Below the pieces are notes generated by a model that made no database searches, was not told where the DNA came from, and worked only from the letters and a program-made list of their open reading frames with translations. A stretch of 40,478 bases of DNA from Caldimonas manganoxidans ATCC BAA-369. Its GTDB lineage: Bacteria; Pseudomonadota; Gammaproteobacteria; Burkholderiales; Burkholderiaceae_C. A program made the position numbers and the translations under genes. Each line of letters begins with the position of its first letter. Position 1 is the stretch's first letter. Positions 17,354 to 25,935 of this stretch are shown here, one piece after another. The DNA is taken from contig NZ_KB905953.1 in the NCBI RefSeq assembly GCF_000381125.1, forward strand, positions 1 to 40,478, read 5' to 3'.

Positions 17354-18159
17354 GTGCCACCTTGTTGATCGTCGATGACAACCCCTGGAATCTGAAGCTG
17401 GCGCGCGACGTGCTGGAGCTGGCCGGGTACACCGTGGTGCCCGTGCCCGACGCCGAACAAGCCCAAGCCTGGTTGCAAGACCACCAGCCCGATTTGATCC
17501 TGCTCGACCTGGCTTTGCCTGGCTTGGATGGGCTGAGCTTTTGCCGTCGCCTCAAGGCCGAGCCGCGATGGCAGCACATTCCGGTGGTGGCCGTGACGGC
17601 CCATGCGATGAAGGGCGACGATCTCAAAGCCCTGCAGGCCGGCTGCGTGGCCTATATCGCCAAACCCATCGACACGCGGCGTCTGCCCCAACAAGTGGCC
17701 GAGCTGCTGCACCGGCACCGCACGCCTGTGGCCCCGGCACGCAAGGCTCGGGTGCTGGTGGTCGAGGACGATCGCATCGATTTGCGGTTGATGAGCGAGG
17801 CACTGGAGCTGCAAGGCCACATGGTCTTGTCCAACACCTCGGCTGAGGCGGCCGCCGGCACCGTGCTGGCCCGCCGCCCCGATGTCATTTTGCTGGACCT
17901 GCAGCTGCCAGGCATGGATGGCTTGAGCTTCGTACGTCACCTCAAAGCCCACCCTCACACGCGCGACATCCCGATCGTGGCGATCACGGCCTATGACGAC
18001 CGCTTTCGCCGCGACGAACTCCTGGCCGCCGGCTGCATGGGCTATTGGGTCAAGCCGGTGGACGTGCGCGCCTTGACCGCCCAGCTGCAAAGCGCCGCGC
18101 AGCTCAACGCCGCGAGCCCGGACGCAGATGATTCAACGGCAGCGCCGAGCTCGCCTTGA
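17350..18159 (+). CDS. Response regulator with two receiver domains, no output domain
   Basis: A 269-residue protein made of two CheY-like domains in tandem: the first with acidic pocket VDDN (8-11), phospho-acceptor Asp53 in [11 protein letters not shown] and the conserved Lys in AKPID; the second with VVEDD, Asp183 in [11 protein letters not shown] and VKPVD. There is no DNA-binding, GGDEF or other effector domain, only a short Ser/Ala-rich tail. Its ATG overlaps the kinase stop (ATGA). It may act by protein-protein contact or as a phosphorelay intermediate with the upstream kinase. The 3' end overlaps the convergent Lrp-type gene by 56 bases. Confidence 0.88.
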   Translation: MSATLLIVDDNPWNLKLARDVLELAGYTVVPVPDAEQAQAWLQDHQPDLILLDLALPGLDGLSFCRRLKAEPRWQHIPVVAVTAHAMKGDDLKALQAGCVAYIAKPIDTRRLPQQVAELLHRHRTPVAPARKARVLVVEDDRIDLRLMSEALELQGHMVLSNTSAEAAAGTVLARRPDVILLDLQLPGMDGLSFVRHLKAHPHTRDIPIVAITAYDDRFRRDELLAAGCMGYWVKPVDVRALTAQLQSAAQLNAASPDADDSTAAPSSP

Positions 18160-18652
18160 CCTCGCCCAAAGAGAAACTGGTGTGCAAGTCCTTCACATTG
18201 GGCAAGCGGAACAAGGTGTCCATGGACCAGCGGGAATAGGCCTGCAAATCGGTGGCCATGACTTGCAGTTCGAACGTGCCCGTGCCCGAGATGTAATGAC
18301 ATGAGATCACCTCGGGCAAGGCGCGGATCGCATCCTCCAGAGCCCGGGTGTCTTGCGCGTTGTTGCGCTCGGCATCCACCCGCACGAAGGCCAACACCCC
18401 CAGGCCGATCTTGTGCCGGTCGATCTCCGCACGGTAGCCCTTGATATAGCCCTGCTCCTCCAGCCACTTGACGCGCCGCCAGCACGGCGTGGGCGACAAG
18501 CCCACGCGAGCGGCCAGCTCGGCATTGCTCAGGCGCGCATCTTGCTGCAATTCGGCCAGGATGGCCACGTCGTAGCGGTCCAGGCCCTCGTGCGCCGCTT
18601 CGCCCCCGCCCGAGCCTCGGGTTTTCCCTGATTCCTGCGATTTCGAGGGCAC
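18104..18652 (-). CDS. Lrp/AsnC family transcriptional regulator
   Basis: A 182-residue regulator with an N-terminal helix-turn-helix (LDRYDVAILAELQQDARLSN then AELAARVGLSPTPCWRRV, about residues 24-61) and a C-terminal ligand-binding RAM domain (VISCHYISGTGTFELQVMAT, then [19 protein letters not shown]). A Gly/Ser-rich, charged N-terminal extension precedes the HTH. GTG at 18650-18652 was selected because TTTGGAGAAACAA before it is a good ribosome binding site; the TTG at 18676 lacks one. It is divergent from the indolepyruvate ferredoxin oxidoreductase gene, which it may control in response to an amino acid. Its extended C-terminus overlaps the receiver gene. Confidence 0.88.
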   Translation of the reverse strand: MPSKSQESGKTRGSGGGEAAHEGLDRYDVAILAELQQDARLSNAELAARVGLSPTPCWRRVKWLEEQGYIKGYRAEIDRHKIGLGVLAFVRVDAERNNAQDTRALEDAIRALPEVISCHYISGTGTFELQVMATDLQAYSRWSMDTLFRLPNVKDLHTSFSLGEVKASSALPLNHLRPGSRR

Positions 18653-18675
18653 TTGTTTCTCCAAACGACTGTCCA

Positions 18676-18691
18676 AGGAAAGATTATTCCT
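18676..18691. promoter_or_regulatory. Candidate Lrp-type operator
   Basis: AGGAA-AGATTA-TTCCT is an inverted repeat with an AT-rich centre in an otherwise GC-rich intergenic space. It lies 23 bases upstream of the Lrp-type GTG and about 145 bases upstream of the oxidoreductase ATG. Its right half resembles the Lrp consensus (ATTWTDCTR with one extra base). The assignment rests on position and symmetry only. Confidence 0.35.
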
Positions 18692-18835
18692 GAATCAGCG
18701 GTCAAACCGGCAAAGAAAAGAAAGACTTGTCGGGCCGGTCTTTCTACACTGTGAAGCATTGCCCCAGACCTGTGGGCGGGCGCCACCCGCGCGCTCGCAG
18801 GCCAGCCCCGAAGGACCACCACGAGGAGTCCCGCG

Positions 18836-21800
18836 ATGAACGCACCCCTGCCCGAGGCCATCCGCAAGGCGCTCGAAACCGTCTCCTTGGACGACAAGTA
18901 CACGCTCGACCATGGCCGCGCCTTCATGAGCGGCATCCAGGCCCTGGTGCGCCTGCCCATGCTGCAGCGCGAGCGCGACGCCCGGGTCGGGCTGAACACC
19001 GCGGGTTTCATCAGCGGCTACCGCGGCTCACCGTTGGGTGGCTATGACCAGGCCTTGTGGGCCGCCCAAAAGCACCTGGCGGCTCACCACATCGTCTTTC
19101 AGCCCGGCGTCAACGAGGAGCTGGCCGCCACGGCCGTGTGGGGCACGCAGCAGCTGGACCTCTACCCCGAGCACAAGAAATACGACGGGGTCTTCGGCAT
19201 TTGGTACGGCAAAGGCCCGGGCGTGGACCGCTGCTTGGACGTCTTCAAGCACGCCAACATGGCCGGCACGGCCCGCCACGGCGGGGTGATCGCCATCGCC
19301 GGCGACGACCACATCGCCAAGAGCTCGACCGCCGCCCACCAGAGCGACCACGTGTTCAAGGCCGTGGGCTTTCCGGTGTTCTTCCCCACCAGCGTGCAGG
19401 AGATCCTCGACCTGGGGCTGCATGCGTTTGCGATGAGCCGCTTTGCCGGTGTGTGGGCCGGCATGAAAACCATTCAGGAAATCGTGGAGTCGGCCTCCAG
19501 CGTCGAGATCGACCCCGACCGCGTGCGCATCGTGCTGCCGGAAGACTTCGTCATGCCCGAAGGCGGGGTGCACATCCGCTGGCCCGACGCTCCGCTGGAG
19601 CAAGAGGCGCGGCTGATGAACTACAAGTGGTATGCCGCGCTGGCCTATGTGCGGGCCAACCGGCTCAATCACACGGTCATCGACTCCCCCCAGGCCCGAC
19701 TGGGCCTGATCGCCTCCGGCAAGGCCTACAACGACACCCGCCAAGCGCTGCACGACCTGGGCCTGACCGACGAGCTGTGTCGCGCCATCGGCATCCGGCT
19801 GCACAAGGTCACCGTGGTGTGGCCGCTGGAGGCCACCATCACGCGCGAATTCGCCACCGGGCTGGACGAGATCCTGGTCATCGAGGAAAAGCGCCAAGTC
19901 ATCGAATACCAGCTCAAGGAAGAGCTCTACAACTGGCGCGAGGACGTGCGTCCGAACGTGCTGGGTAAGTTCAACGAACCCGAAGGCGATCACTCCGGCG
20001 GCGAATGGTCCATGCCCAACCCGGCGTCGAACTGGCTGCTGCGCGCCCAGGCCGACCTGAACCCCGCGTTGATCGCCAAGGCCATCGCGCAGCGCCTGGA
20101 AAAAACCGGCCTGATGCAACGATTGAGCGCCGACCAGCAAGCCCGGGTGCGTGCACGCGTCGCACTGATCGAAGCCAAAGAGCGCAGCGAGCAAACCCTG
20201 GTGGCCGCCACCGACCGCCTGCCATGGTTCTGCAGCGGCTGCCCGCACAACACCAGCACCCGCGTGCCCGAAGGCTCGCGCGCCGTGGCCGGCATCGGCT
20301 GTCACTACATGACGGTGTGGATGGACCGCAACACCTCCACCTTCACGCAAATGGGCGGCGAGGGCGTGCCCTGGGTCGGCCAGGCCCCCTTCACGAAGGA
20401 GCGGCACATCTTCGCCAACCTGGGCGACGGCACCTACTTCCACAGCGGCCTGCTGGCGATCCGCCAAAGCATCGCCGCAGGCGTGAACATCACCTACAAG
20501 ATCCTCTACAACGACGCGGTGGCCATGACCGGCGGCCAGCGCGTGGGGGAGCGCCCCGAGGGCCACTCGGTGCTGCAGATCATGCAAAGCCTGGTGGCCG
20601 AAGGCGTGGCCAAGTTGGTGATCGTCACCGACGAGCCCGAGAAATACCGCGGCGCGCCGTTGTTGCCAGGCGTCACCGTGCATCACCGCGACGAACTGGA
20701 CCGCATTCAGCGCGAGTTCCGTGAGATCCCCGGCTGCACGGCCATCATCTACGACCAGACCTGCGCCACCGAGAAGCGCCGCCGCCGCAAGCGCGGCACG
20801 ATGGCCGAGCCGGCCCAGCGCGTGGTGATCAACGAACTGGTCTGTGAAGGCTGTGGCGACTGCTCCGAGCAGAGCAACTGCCTCAGCGTGGAGCCGGTCG
20901 AAACCGAATTCGGCCGCAAGCGCCGCATCAACCAAAGCACCTGCAACAAGGACTTCTCCTGCGTGAAGGGCTTTTGCCCGAGCTTCGTGACCGTCGAGGG
21001 CGGCCAGCTGCGATCGGCCCGCAAAGAGTCGGCCCGGCCCGATCCGTCACGTCTGCCCGCCCTGCCCGAGCCCACCCTGCCGCCGGCCGAGACGGCCTAC
21101 GGAATCATCGTGGCCGGCGTGGGCGGCACCGGCGTCATCACGATCGGCCAGCTGCTGGGCATGGCCGCCCACCTGGAAGGCAAGGGCGTGGTCACGCAAG
21201 ACGCCGCCGGTCTGGCCCAGAAAGGCGGTAGCACCTGGAGCCACATCCAGATCGCCAACCGGCCCGAGGCCATCCTGACCACCAAGGTCGGCACGGCCGA
21301 AGCCGACCTCGTCATCGGCTGCGACCCCATCGTGACGGCCACCAAGACCACGCTGACGGCCATGCGCGAAGGCCGTACCCGCGTGGCGCTCAATGTGCAC
21401 GGCACGCCCACTGCGGCCTTCGTGCACGACCCCAATTGGCAGTTCCCGGCCAGCACCTGCGACACCGCCATCGTGCAGGCGGTGGGCGAGGCCCAGGTCG
21501 GCCGGCTGGATGCCGAGCACTTGGCCGTGCAGCTGCTGGGCGACTCGATCTACACCAACCCGATGATGCTGGGCTTTGCCTGGCAAAAGGGGTGGATCCC
21601 GCTGACCCATGCCGCACTGATGCGCGCCATCGAGCTCAACGCAGTGCAAGTCGAGAACAACAAAGCGGCCTTCGAATGGGGCCGCCGCGCCGCACACGAT
21701 CTGGCCGCGGTGATGGCCTTGGCGCAGCCTGCGGGGCAGGTGGTGCAATTCGTGCGCAAGCCGGCCACCAGCCTGGACGAGATCATCGCGCGGCGGGTGG

Positions 21801-22417
21801 AATTCCTCACGGGCTATCAGAACGCGGCTTACGCGACGCAGTACCAAGGCTTCGTCGAGCGCGTGCGAGCCGCTGAGGCCCGGCTGGGCAGCACCCGGCT
21901 GACCGAGGCGGTGGCCCGTTACCTGTTCAAGCTGATGGCCTACAAGGACGAATACGAGGTGGCCCGCCTGCACAGCGACCCGGCGTTCCTGGACAAGATC
22001 GCCCAACAGTTCGAGGGCGACTACCGTTTGCGCTACCACCTGGCCCCGCCAGCGCTGGCCAAGCGCAATGAACGCGGGGAGCTGGTCAAGCGACCCTTCG
22101 GCCCCTGGATGCTCAAGGCGTTTCGTCTGCTGGCTCCCCTGAAGGTCCTGCGGGGGACGCCCTTGGACCCCTTCGGCCACACGGCCGAACGCAAAATGGA
22201 ACGCGCGCTGATCGGCCGCTACAAGGACACGATCGAGGAGTTGTTGGCCGGCCTGCATGCAGGCAATCTCTCGCTGGCCGTCGAGATCGCGCGCCTGCCC
22301 GAGCAGATCCGCGGCTACGGCCATGTGAAGGAACGCCATCTCGCGCAGGTGCTGCCACGGTGGGAGGCCTTGCTGCGTCAGTGGCGCGAAGGAGCCGCCG
22401 CCGCGAAAGCCGCCTGA
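18836..22417 (+). CDS. Indolepyruvate ferredoxin oxidoreductase, fused alpha-gamma form
   Basis: This enzyme oxidatively decarboxylates aryl pyruvates (indolepyruvate, phenylpyruvate) from aromatic amino acid breakdown to aryl-acetyl-CoA, passing electrons to ferredoxin. The 1193-residue chain has the N-terminal pyruvate-binding domain (GFISGYRGSPLGGYD), a thiamine diphosphate domain (LGDGTYFHSGLLAIRQSI, about 528-546), a ferredoxin-like [4Fe-4S] segment with two Cys clusters (CEGCGDCSEQSNC and CNKDFSCVKGFC, about 675-720) and a C-terminal gamma domain beginning VAGVGGTGVITIGQL (about 759). That is the fused layout usual in proteobacteria, where oxygen tolerance is reported. AGGAG precedes the ATG. 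Branched-chain 2-oxo acids are an alternative substrate. Confidence 0.93.
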   Translation: MNAPLPEAIRKALETVSLDDKYTLDHGRAFMSGIQALVRLPMLQRERDARVGLNTAGFISGYRGSPLGGYDQALWAAQKHLAAHHIVFQPGVNEELAATAVWGTQQLDLYPEHKKYDGVFGIWYGKGPGVDRCLDVFKHANMAGTARHGGVIAIAGDDHIAKSSTAAHQSDHVFKAVGFPVFFPTSVQEILDLGLHAFAMSRFAGVWAGMKTIQEIVESASSVEIDPDRVRIVLPEDFVMPEGGVHIRWPDAPLEQEARLMNYKWYAALAYVRANRLNHTVIDSPQARLGLIASGKAYNDTRQALHDLGLTDELCRAIGIRLHKVTVVWPLEATITREFATGLDEILVIEEKRQVIEYQLKEELYNWREDVRPNVLGKFNEPEGDHSGGEWSMPNPASNWLLRAQADLNPALIAKAIAQRLEKTGLMQRLSADQQARVRARVALIEAKERSEQTLVAATDRLPWFCSGCPHNTSTRVPEGSRAVAGIGCHYMTVWMDRNTSTFTQMGGEGVPWVGQAPFTKERHIFANLGDGTYFHSGLLAIRQSIAAGVNITYKILYNDAVAMTGGQRVGERPEGHSVLQIMQSLVAEGVAKLVIVTDEPEKYRGAPLLPGVTVHHRDELDRIQREFREIPGCTAIIYDQTCATEKRRRRKRGTMAEPAQRVVINELVCEGCGDCSEQSNCLSVEPVETEFGRKRRINQSTCNKDFSCVKGFCPSFVTVEGGQLRSARKESARPDPSRLPALPEPTLPPAETAYGIIVAGVGGTGVITIGQLLGMAAHLEGKGVVTQDAAGLAQKGGSTWSHIQIANRPEAILTTKVGTAEADLVIGCDPIVTATKTTLTAMREGRTRVALNVHGTPTAAFVHDPNWQFPASTCDTAIVQAVGEAQVGRLDAEHLAVQLLGDSIYTNPMMLGFAWQKGWIPLTHAALMRAIELNAVQVENNKAAFEWGRRAAHDLAAVMALAQPAGQVVQFVRKPATSLDEIIARRVEFLTGYQNAAYATQYQGFVERVRAAEARLGSTRLTEAVARYLFKLMAYKDEYEVARLHSDPAFLDKIAQQFEGDYRLRYHLAPPALAKRNERGELVKRPFGPWMLKAFRLLAPLKVLRGTPLDPFGHTAERKMERALIGRYKDTIEELLAGLHAGNLSLAVEIARLPEQIRGYGHVKERHLAQVLPRWEALLRQWREGAAAAKAA

Positions 22418-22422
22418 GACGA

Positions 22423-22437
22423 CCGGCCATGGGCCGG
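22423..22437 (+). terminator. Short GC hairpin after the oxidoreductase gene
   Basis: CCGGCC-ATG-GGCCGG forms a 6-pair stem with a 3-base loop six bases after the stop codon. No T-run follows, so terminator function is uncertain. Confidence 0.25.
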
Positions 22438-22499
22438 CCCTCGGTCCCCTGGAGCCGGGGATCGCCCGTGGCGGCCGGGCTGTCTACACTGGTGGCCTC

Positions 22500-23393
22500 A
22501 TGCCGCAGTCCGCAAGTCCATGCCCCGCCATCGCGGCGGCCCGTGCCCTGGCGCCGCAGCGGCGTGTGCCTTTCTTCATCTATCGACATTTGGTGGGCTC
22601 GGTGGCCCGATCGCTGCTGCCGGTGCTGGGCACCTGCGCCCCCTGGCTGAAAATCGGCCGCGACGCCGTGCAGATGGACGACCGGCTCTTCAGCGTCGAG
22701 CAACGCTCGCTCGCGCTGGCGCGCACCAATGCCGTCTTGCGCGCGCATGGCTTGGTGCCGGGCTGGCGCGACGAAACCTTCGCGGTGAGCACCGGGGTCG
22801 AGATGCCGCCGCTGGCGCGCATCGAGCGGGCCGCCGCCCGCGTGTGGGGCACCTTGACCTTCGCCGCCCATCTCAACGGCTATGTGCGCGCCCCCGGCGG
22901 GGCGATCACGCATCTGTGGATCGCCCGTCGCGCCTGGCACAAACCCACCGACCCGGGCAAGTTGGACAATCTAGTGGCCGGCGGCGTGCCCTACGGCCAG
23001 ACGCCGTTTCGAGCCTTGGTGCGGGAGTGCTGGGAGGAGTCCGGGCTGCCCGAGGCCACCGCGCGGCGCGCCACGCCCGGACGCGTCGTGCACCTACTGC
23101 GCGACGTGCCCGAAGGCGTGCAAAACGAGCAGATCTATGTCTATGACTTGGAGCTGCCGCGCGGACTGCGCCCCCACAACATGGACGGCGAAGTGGCCGA
23201 GCACCAGCTGCTGCCGATCGAGGAGGTGGTGCAGCTGCTCGGCACCGACGCCATGAGCACGGATGCCGCCTTGGTCACGCTGGACTTTCTGCTGCGCCGC
23301 CGTTTGCTGCCGGCCCCCTTGCAGCAGGCCTGGGGCGAGGCCGCACGCCCGCTGTGGCAAGCGCCCGAGCTCCACGCACCGGCCGTGCCGTGA
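22500..23393 (+). CDS. Nudix hydrolase, DUF4743 type
   Basis: A 297-residue protein of the Nudix superfamily with the long N-terminal DUF4743 region (about 1-125) seen in thiamin-pyrophosphokinase-related and plant NUDT20/24-like proteins. The Nudix box is GGVPYGQTPFRALVRECWEE then SGL (about 161-183): REcWEEsGL is intact, but the upstream Glu of the Gx5E motif is Thr, a variation typical of this subgroup. YVRAPGGAITHLWIARRA precedes it. The substrate is unknown; oxidised thiamin diphosphate derivatives have been proposed for relatives. It stands alone between two differently oriented genes and has no strong ribosome binding site (GGTGGCCTC before ATG). Confidence 0.82.
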   Translation: MPQSASPCPAIAAARALAPQRRVPFFIYRHLVGSVARSLLPVLGTCAPWLKIGRDAVQMDDRLFSVEQRSLALARTNAVLRAHGLVPGWRDETFAVSTGVEMPPLARIERAAARVWGTLTFAAHLNGYVRAPGGAITHLWIARRAWHKPTDPGKLDNLVAGGVPYGQTPFRALVRECWEESGLPEATARRATPGRVVHLLRDVPEGVQNEQIYVYDLELPRGLRPHNMDGEVAEHQLLPIEEVVQLLGTDAMSTDAALVTLDFLLRRRLLPAPLQQAWGEAARPLWQAPELHAPAVP

Positions 23394-23421
23394 AACGACC
23401 CACACCCGGGCTTTGGACACC

Positions 23422-23446
23422 CCCCGCAGCGCCTCGCAGCGCGGGG
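23422..23446. terminator. Hairpin between the convergent Nudix and pldA genes
   Basis: CCCCGC (23422-23427) pairs with GCGGGG (23441-23446) across a 13-base loop that itself contains the repeated GCAGCGC. It sits exactly between the two convergent stop codons and could work in both directions, but lacks T-runs. Confidence 0.3.
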
Positions 23447-23447
23447 C

Positions 23448-24554
23448 TCAAAACTCGAACAAGGTCAAACCGATCCCCAGGCTGGTCTGGCGTACGTTGT
23501 AATCCAGCAAGGTCTCGCCATACCCATGGAACAGCTGCACATACCAGCGCAAGCCCCTTGGATGGGAGGGGTCCACCGGATAGGTCCAGTCCAATTGCAA
23601 GGCGCCGCGGTCGATGTCGCGCAGCGTGCTGCGGTACAGCAGCGAGGCCGTCGCCCGGCCAGGCACCCAGGTCAGCGCGAAATCGGCGCGGCCTCGGTAA
23701 TGGGTGAGGTCGGGGTTGTCATCGTCCGAGGCCGGCTCGGGCAGACGCCGCAACAGGCGCGCCAAAAAGCCGACCTCGCCCCGCTCGAAGCCCGCCCCGA
23801 GGTACACCCGGTTCCAAGAACGGGACAGCGGCTCGGCCTGTCCGTTGGACTGGTGCGACAGACCCAGCTGCGCCATGCGCCATTGCCAGCCCCAGGGCAG
23901 CCGGCGCAGCACCTCCGGCACCGGCGCCACATAGATCAGCTCGGGTTCATAGTCGGTGCTGCGGAAGGGAGCCGATTCGCGCGGGTTCCACACCTGCCAT
24001 AGCGACTGCTGCGTGTAGCCGAACCACAAGTCGCCCTCGGGCAGCAGCAGTCCTTCGAACAGCTTGGTGCGGATCGACAGTTGCAACTTCGCCCCCAGAT
24101 GCTTGTAGTCCGGCAGGTTGCCGGGGCTGGGGCGAGTGGGACTGCTGGGATCTTGGTTGACCCGGCTGGTGTGATGCACCGGCAGCAGGAAATTGGGGCG
24201 GTAGGTCTGGAAGCGGAAAGTGCCTCGCTTGTCGGCCCGCTCGAGCTCCCAGAAACGGGACCACAGCCCCGTCGGGCTCGAGGTCGGCGCAGGCTCGGCC
24301 TCGGCGCCGCCGGCCGCCGAGGGCCCGCCCGCCCACGCCGCCGAAGTGCTCTGCTGCGCCGAGGCCGGTCGCGCGGCCAAGCGGTCATAGCAGGCCAGGC
24401 GCTCCCGGTCCGCGGCCACGGCGGCACAGGCGGCCAGCGCCGACGGCAAGGTCTCGGGCGCGACCCAGGGCGCATCGGCCACGGCACGGGTCATGCCCAG
24501 CCAGGCCAGCGCAGCGCAGGCACCACGCCATTTCATCGACATGGAGCGTTTCAT
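23448..24554 (-). CDS. pldA: Outer-membrane phospholipase A
   Basis: OMPLA is a 12-stranded outer-membrane barrel that hydrolyses phospholipids misplaced in the outer leaflet and is activated by calcium-dependent dimerisation. The 368-residue protein has a signal peptide (to about residue 27), the family motif YTQQSLWQVWN (180-190), FRSTDYEPEL, the catalytic His234 and Ser236 in HQSNG, Asn248 in SRSWNRVY, and ends with the barrel-terminal Phe (TLFEF). Between signal and barrel there is an extra segment of about 80 residues with LAACAAVAADRERLACYDRL and a low-complexity Ala/Ser linker; E. coli PldA lacks this. ATG 24554 has no strong ribosome binding site; ATG 24536 is possible. Confidence 0.9.
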   Translation of the reverse strand: MKRSMSMKWRGACAALAWLGMTRAVADAPWVAPETLPSALAACAAVAADRERLACYDRLAARPASAQQSTSAAWAGGPSAAGGAEAEPAPTSSPTGLWSRFWELERADKRGTFRFQTYRPNFLLPVHHTSRVNQDPSSPTRPSPGNLPDYKHLGAKLQLSIRTKLFEGLLLPEGDLWFGYTQQSLWQVWNPRESAPFRSTDYEPELIYVAPVPEVLRRLPWGWQWRMAQLGLSHQSNGQAEPLSRSWNRVYLGAGFERGEVGFLARLLRRLPEPASDDDNPDLTHYRGRADFALTWVPGRATASLLYRSTLRDIDRGALQLDWTYPVDPSHPRGLRWYVQLFHGYGETLLDYNVRQTSLGIGLTLFEF

Positions 24555-24716
24555 GGGGATCGATTGTCGCTGGGCGCGGCCGATTCCGCCGCCTTGGGGA
24601 CACGATTCGTTTCAAAGCCTTCGAACATTGCCATCAAGCGCGGTGAACCTCTGCGCCCCAGCGCTGTCTATGCTTTTCGGCTGCTTTCGGCCTTGCCCTT
24701 GCCTGCCACGATCACC

Positions 24717-25268
24717 ATGCCTGCCGCCTCAGACCGTTACACCTCCACCGCCATCGTGTTGCACTGGCTGCTGGCCCTGGGGCTGCTGGGGATGTTGGCC
24801 TTGGGCATGTACATGACCGAGCTGCCGATGTCGCCGGCTCGGCTCAAGCTTTACAACTGGCACAAATGGGCCGGCATCGTCATCCTCGCCCTGTCGATCT
24901 GGCGTCTGTCGTGGCGCTGGACGCACCGCCCGCCGGCCCTGCCGCCCCACGTGCTGCAACACATGCCCACGTGGCAGCGCATCGCGCACCAAGGCACCCA
25001 TGGGGCGCTGTATTGGCTGTTTTTCGCCGTGCCGCTGGTCGGCTGGGCCTACAGCTCGGCCGCCGGCTTTCCCGTGGTGCTCTTTGGCTGGCTGCCCCTG
25101 CCGGACTTCGTGCCGGCCGACCGGGCCTTGGCCGAGGCCCTCAAACCCTGGCATGGCCTCCTGGCATATGCCCTGGCCGCCTTGATCGTGTTGCACGTGC
25201 TGGGTGCGCTCAAGCACCAGTTCATCGACCGCGACGGCCTGCTGCGGCGCATGTGGTGGGGCCGTTGA
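24717..25268 (+). CDS. Cytochrome b561
   Basis: A 183-residue inner-membrane dihaem b-type cytochrome (four transmembrane helices) of the CybB type, which moves electrons between quinol and acceptors such as superoxide or periplasmic partners. Hydrophobic segments lie near 11-32, 50-66, 97-125 and 145-165. Candidate haem ligands are His16 (VLHWLL), His49 (NWHKWAG), His146 (PWHGLLA) and His160 (VLHVLG), the conserved positions. ATG 24717 begins MPAASDRYTSTAIVLHW; no good ribosome binding site precedes it. Two YceI genes follow closely, a pairing seen in many proteobacteria (cybB-yceI). Confidence 0.93.
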   Translation: MPAASDRYTSTAIVLHWLLALGLLGMLALGMYMTELPMSPARLKLYNWHKWAGIVILALSIWRLSWRWTHRPPALPPHVLQHMPTWQRIAHQGTHGALYWLFFAVPLVGWAYSSAAGFPVVLFGWLPLPDFVPADRALAEALKPWHGLLAYALAALIVLHVLGALKHQFIDRDGLLRRMWWGR

Positions 25269-25297
25269 CCTGTTTTTTTCATGACCGCAGCCTTCCT

Positions 25298-25864
25298 ATG
25301 CTCAAACTCCTGACCGCGCCGCTGCTGGCCGCCTCGCTGTTGATGGCCGGGCCGGCCTTCGCGCAACAAAAACTTCTGCCGGCGCAAAGCGAAATCGTCT
25401 TCACCAGCCGCCAGCTCGGCGTGCCGGTCGAAGGTCGATTCAAGCGCTTCAACGCGCAACTGAGCTTCGACCCCAAGAAACCCGAAGCCGGACGCATCGA
25501 TTTCACCGTCGATCTGACCAGCGCCAGCTTGGGCGCGGCCGAAGTCGAGGCCGAGCTGGTCAAGCCCGAGTGGTTCCATACCGCCCGCTTCCCGCAGGCG
25601 CGCTTCGTCTCGCGCAGCATCAAAGCCCTGGGCGGCGGACGCTTCGAAGTCAGCGGCCAGCTCAGCCTCAAAGGCACGGCCCGCGACCTGGTCGTGCCCG
25701 TGGCCCTGAGCCAGACCGGCGGCACCACCACCGCCAGCGGGCAGTTCACGCTGCAGCGCCTGGCCTTCAAGATCGGCGACGGCGAATGGGCCGACACTTC
25801 GATGGTGGCCAATGAGGTGCAAGTGCGCTTCAAACTGGCCTTGACCGGCGTGCCGGCGCTTTGA
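25298..25864 (+). CDS. YceI family periplasmic protein (first copy)
   Basis: A 188-residue exported protein of the YceI lipocalin-like family, which binds polyisoprenoid lipids such as quinones in the characterised members. A signal peptide (MLKLLTAPLLAASLLMAGPA to FAQQ) is followed by SEIVFTSRQLGVPVEGRF, DPKKPEAGRIDFTVDL, WFHTARFPQARFVSRSI and SGQLSLKGTARDLVVPV, the usual strands. It starts 29 bases after cytochrome b561 with no clear ribosome binding site, so coupling is likely. It differs clearly from the next YceI gene, being closer to the shorter, more divergent subgroup. Confidence 0.9.
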   Translation: MLKLLTAPLLAASLLMAGPAFAQQKLLPAQSEIVFTSRQLGVPVEGRFKRFNAQLSFDPKKPEAGRIDFTVDLTSASLGAAEVEAELVKPEWFHTARFPQARFVSRSIKALGGGRFEVSGQLSLKGTARDLVVPVALSQTGGTTTASGQFTLQRLAFKIGDGEWADTSMVANEVQVRFKLALTGVPAL

Positions 25865-25935
25865 GGGCCGCCGTCTGTGCCCGGCCGCTGTTCTCGACCG
25901 TCGTCCCCCCTTTTTTCTCACCGCAAGGAGCATGC

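Noticed and set aside
19028-20935. 635-codon minus-strand ORF within the oxidoreductase gene
   Set aside because: Antisense shadow; the plus strand has full thiamine-diphosphate and Fe-S motifs.
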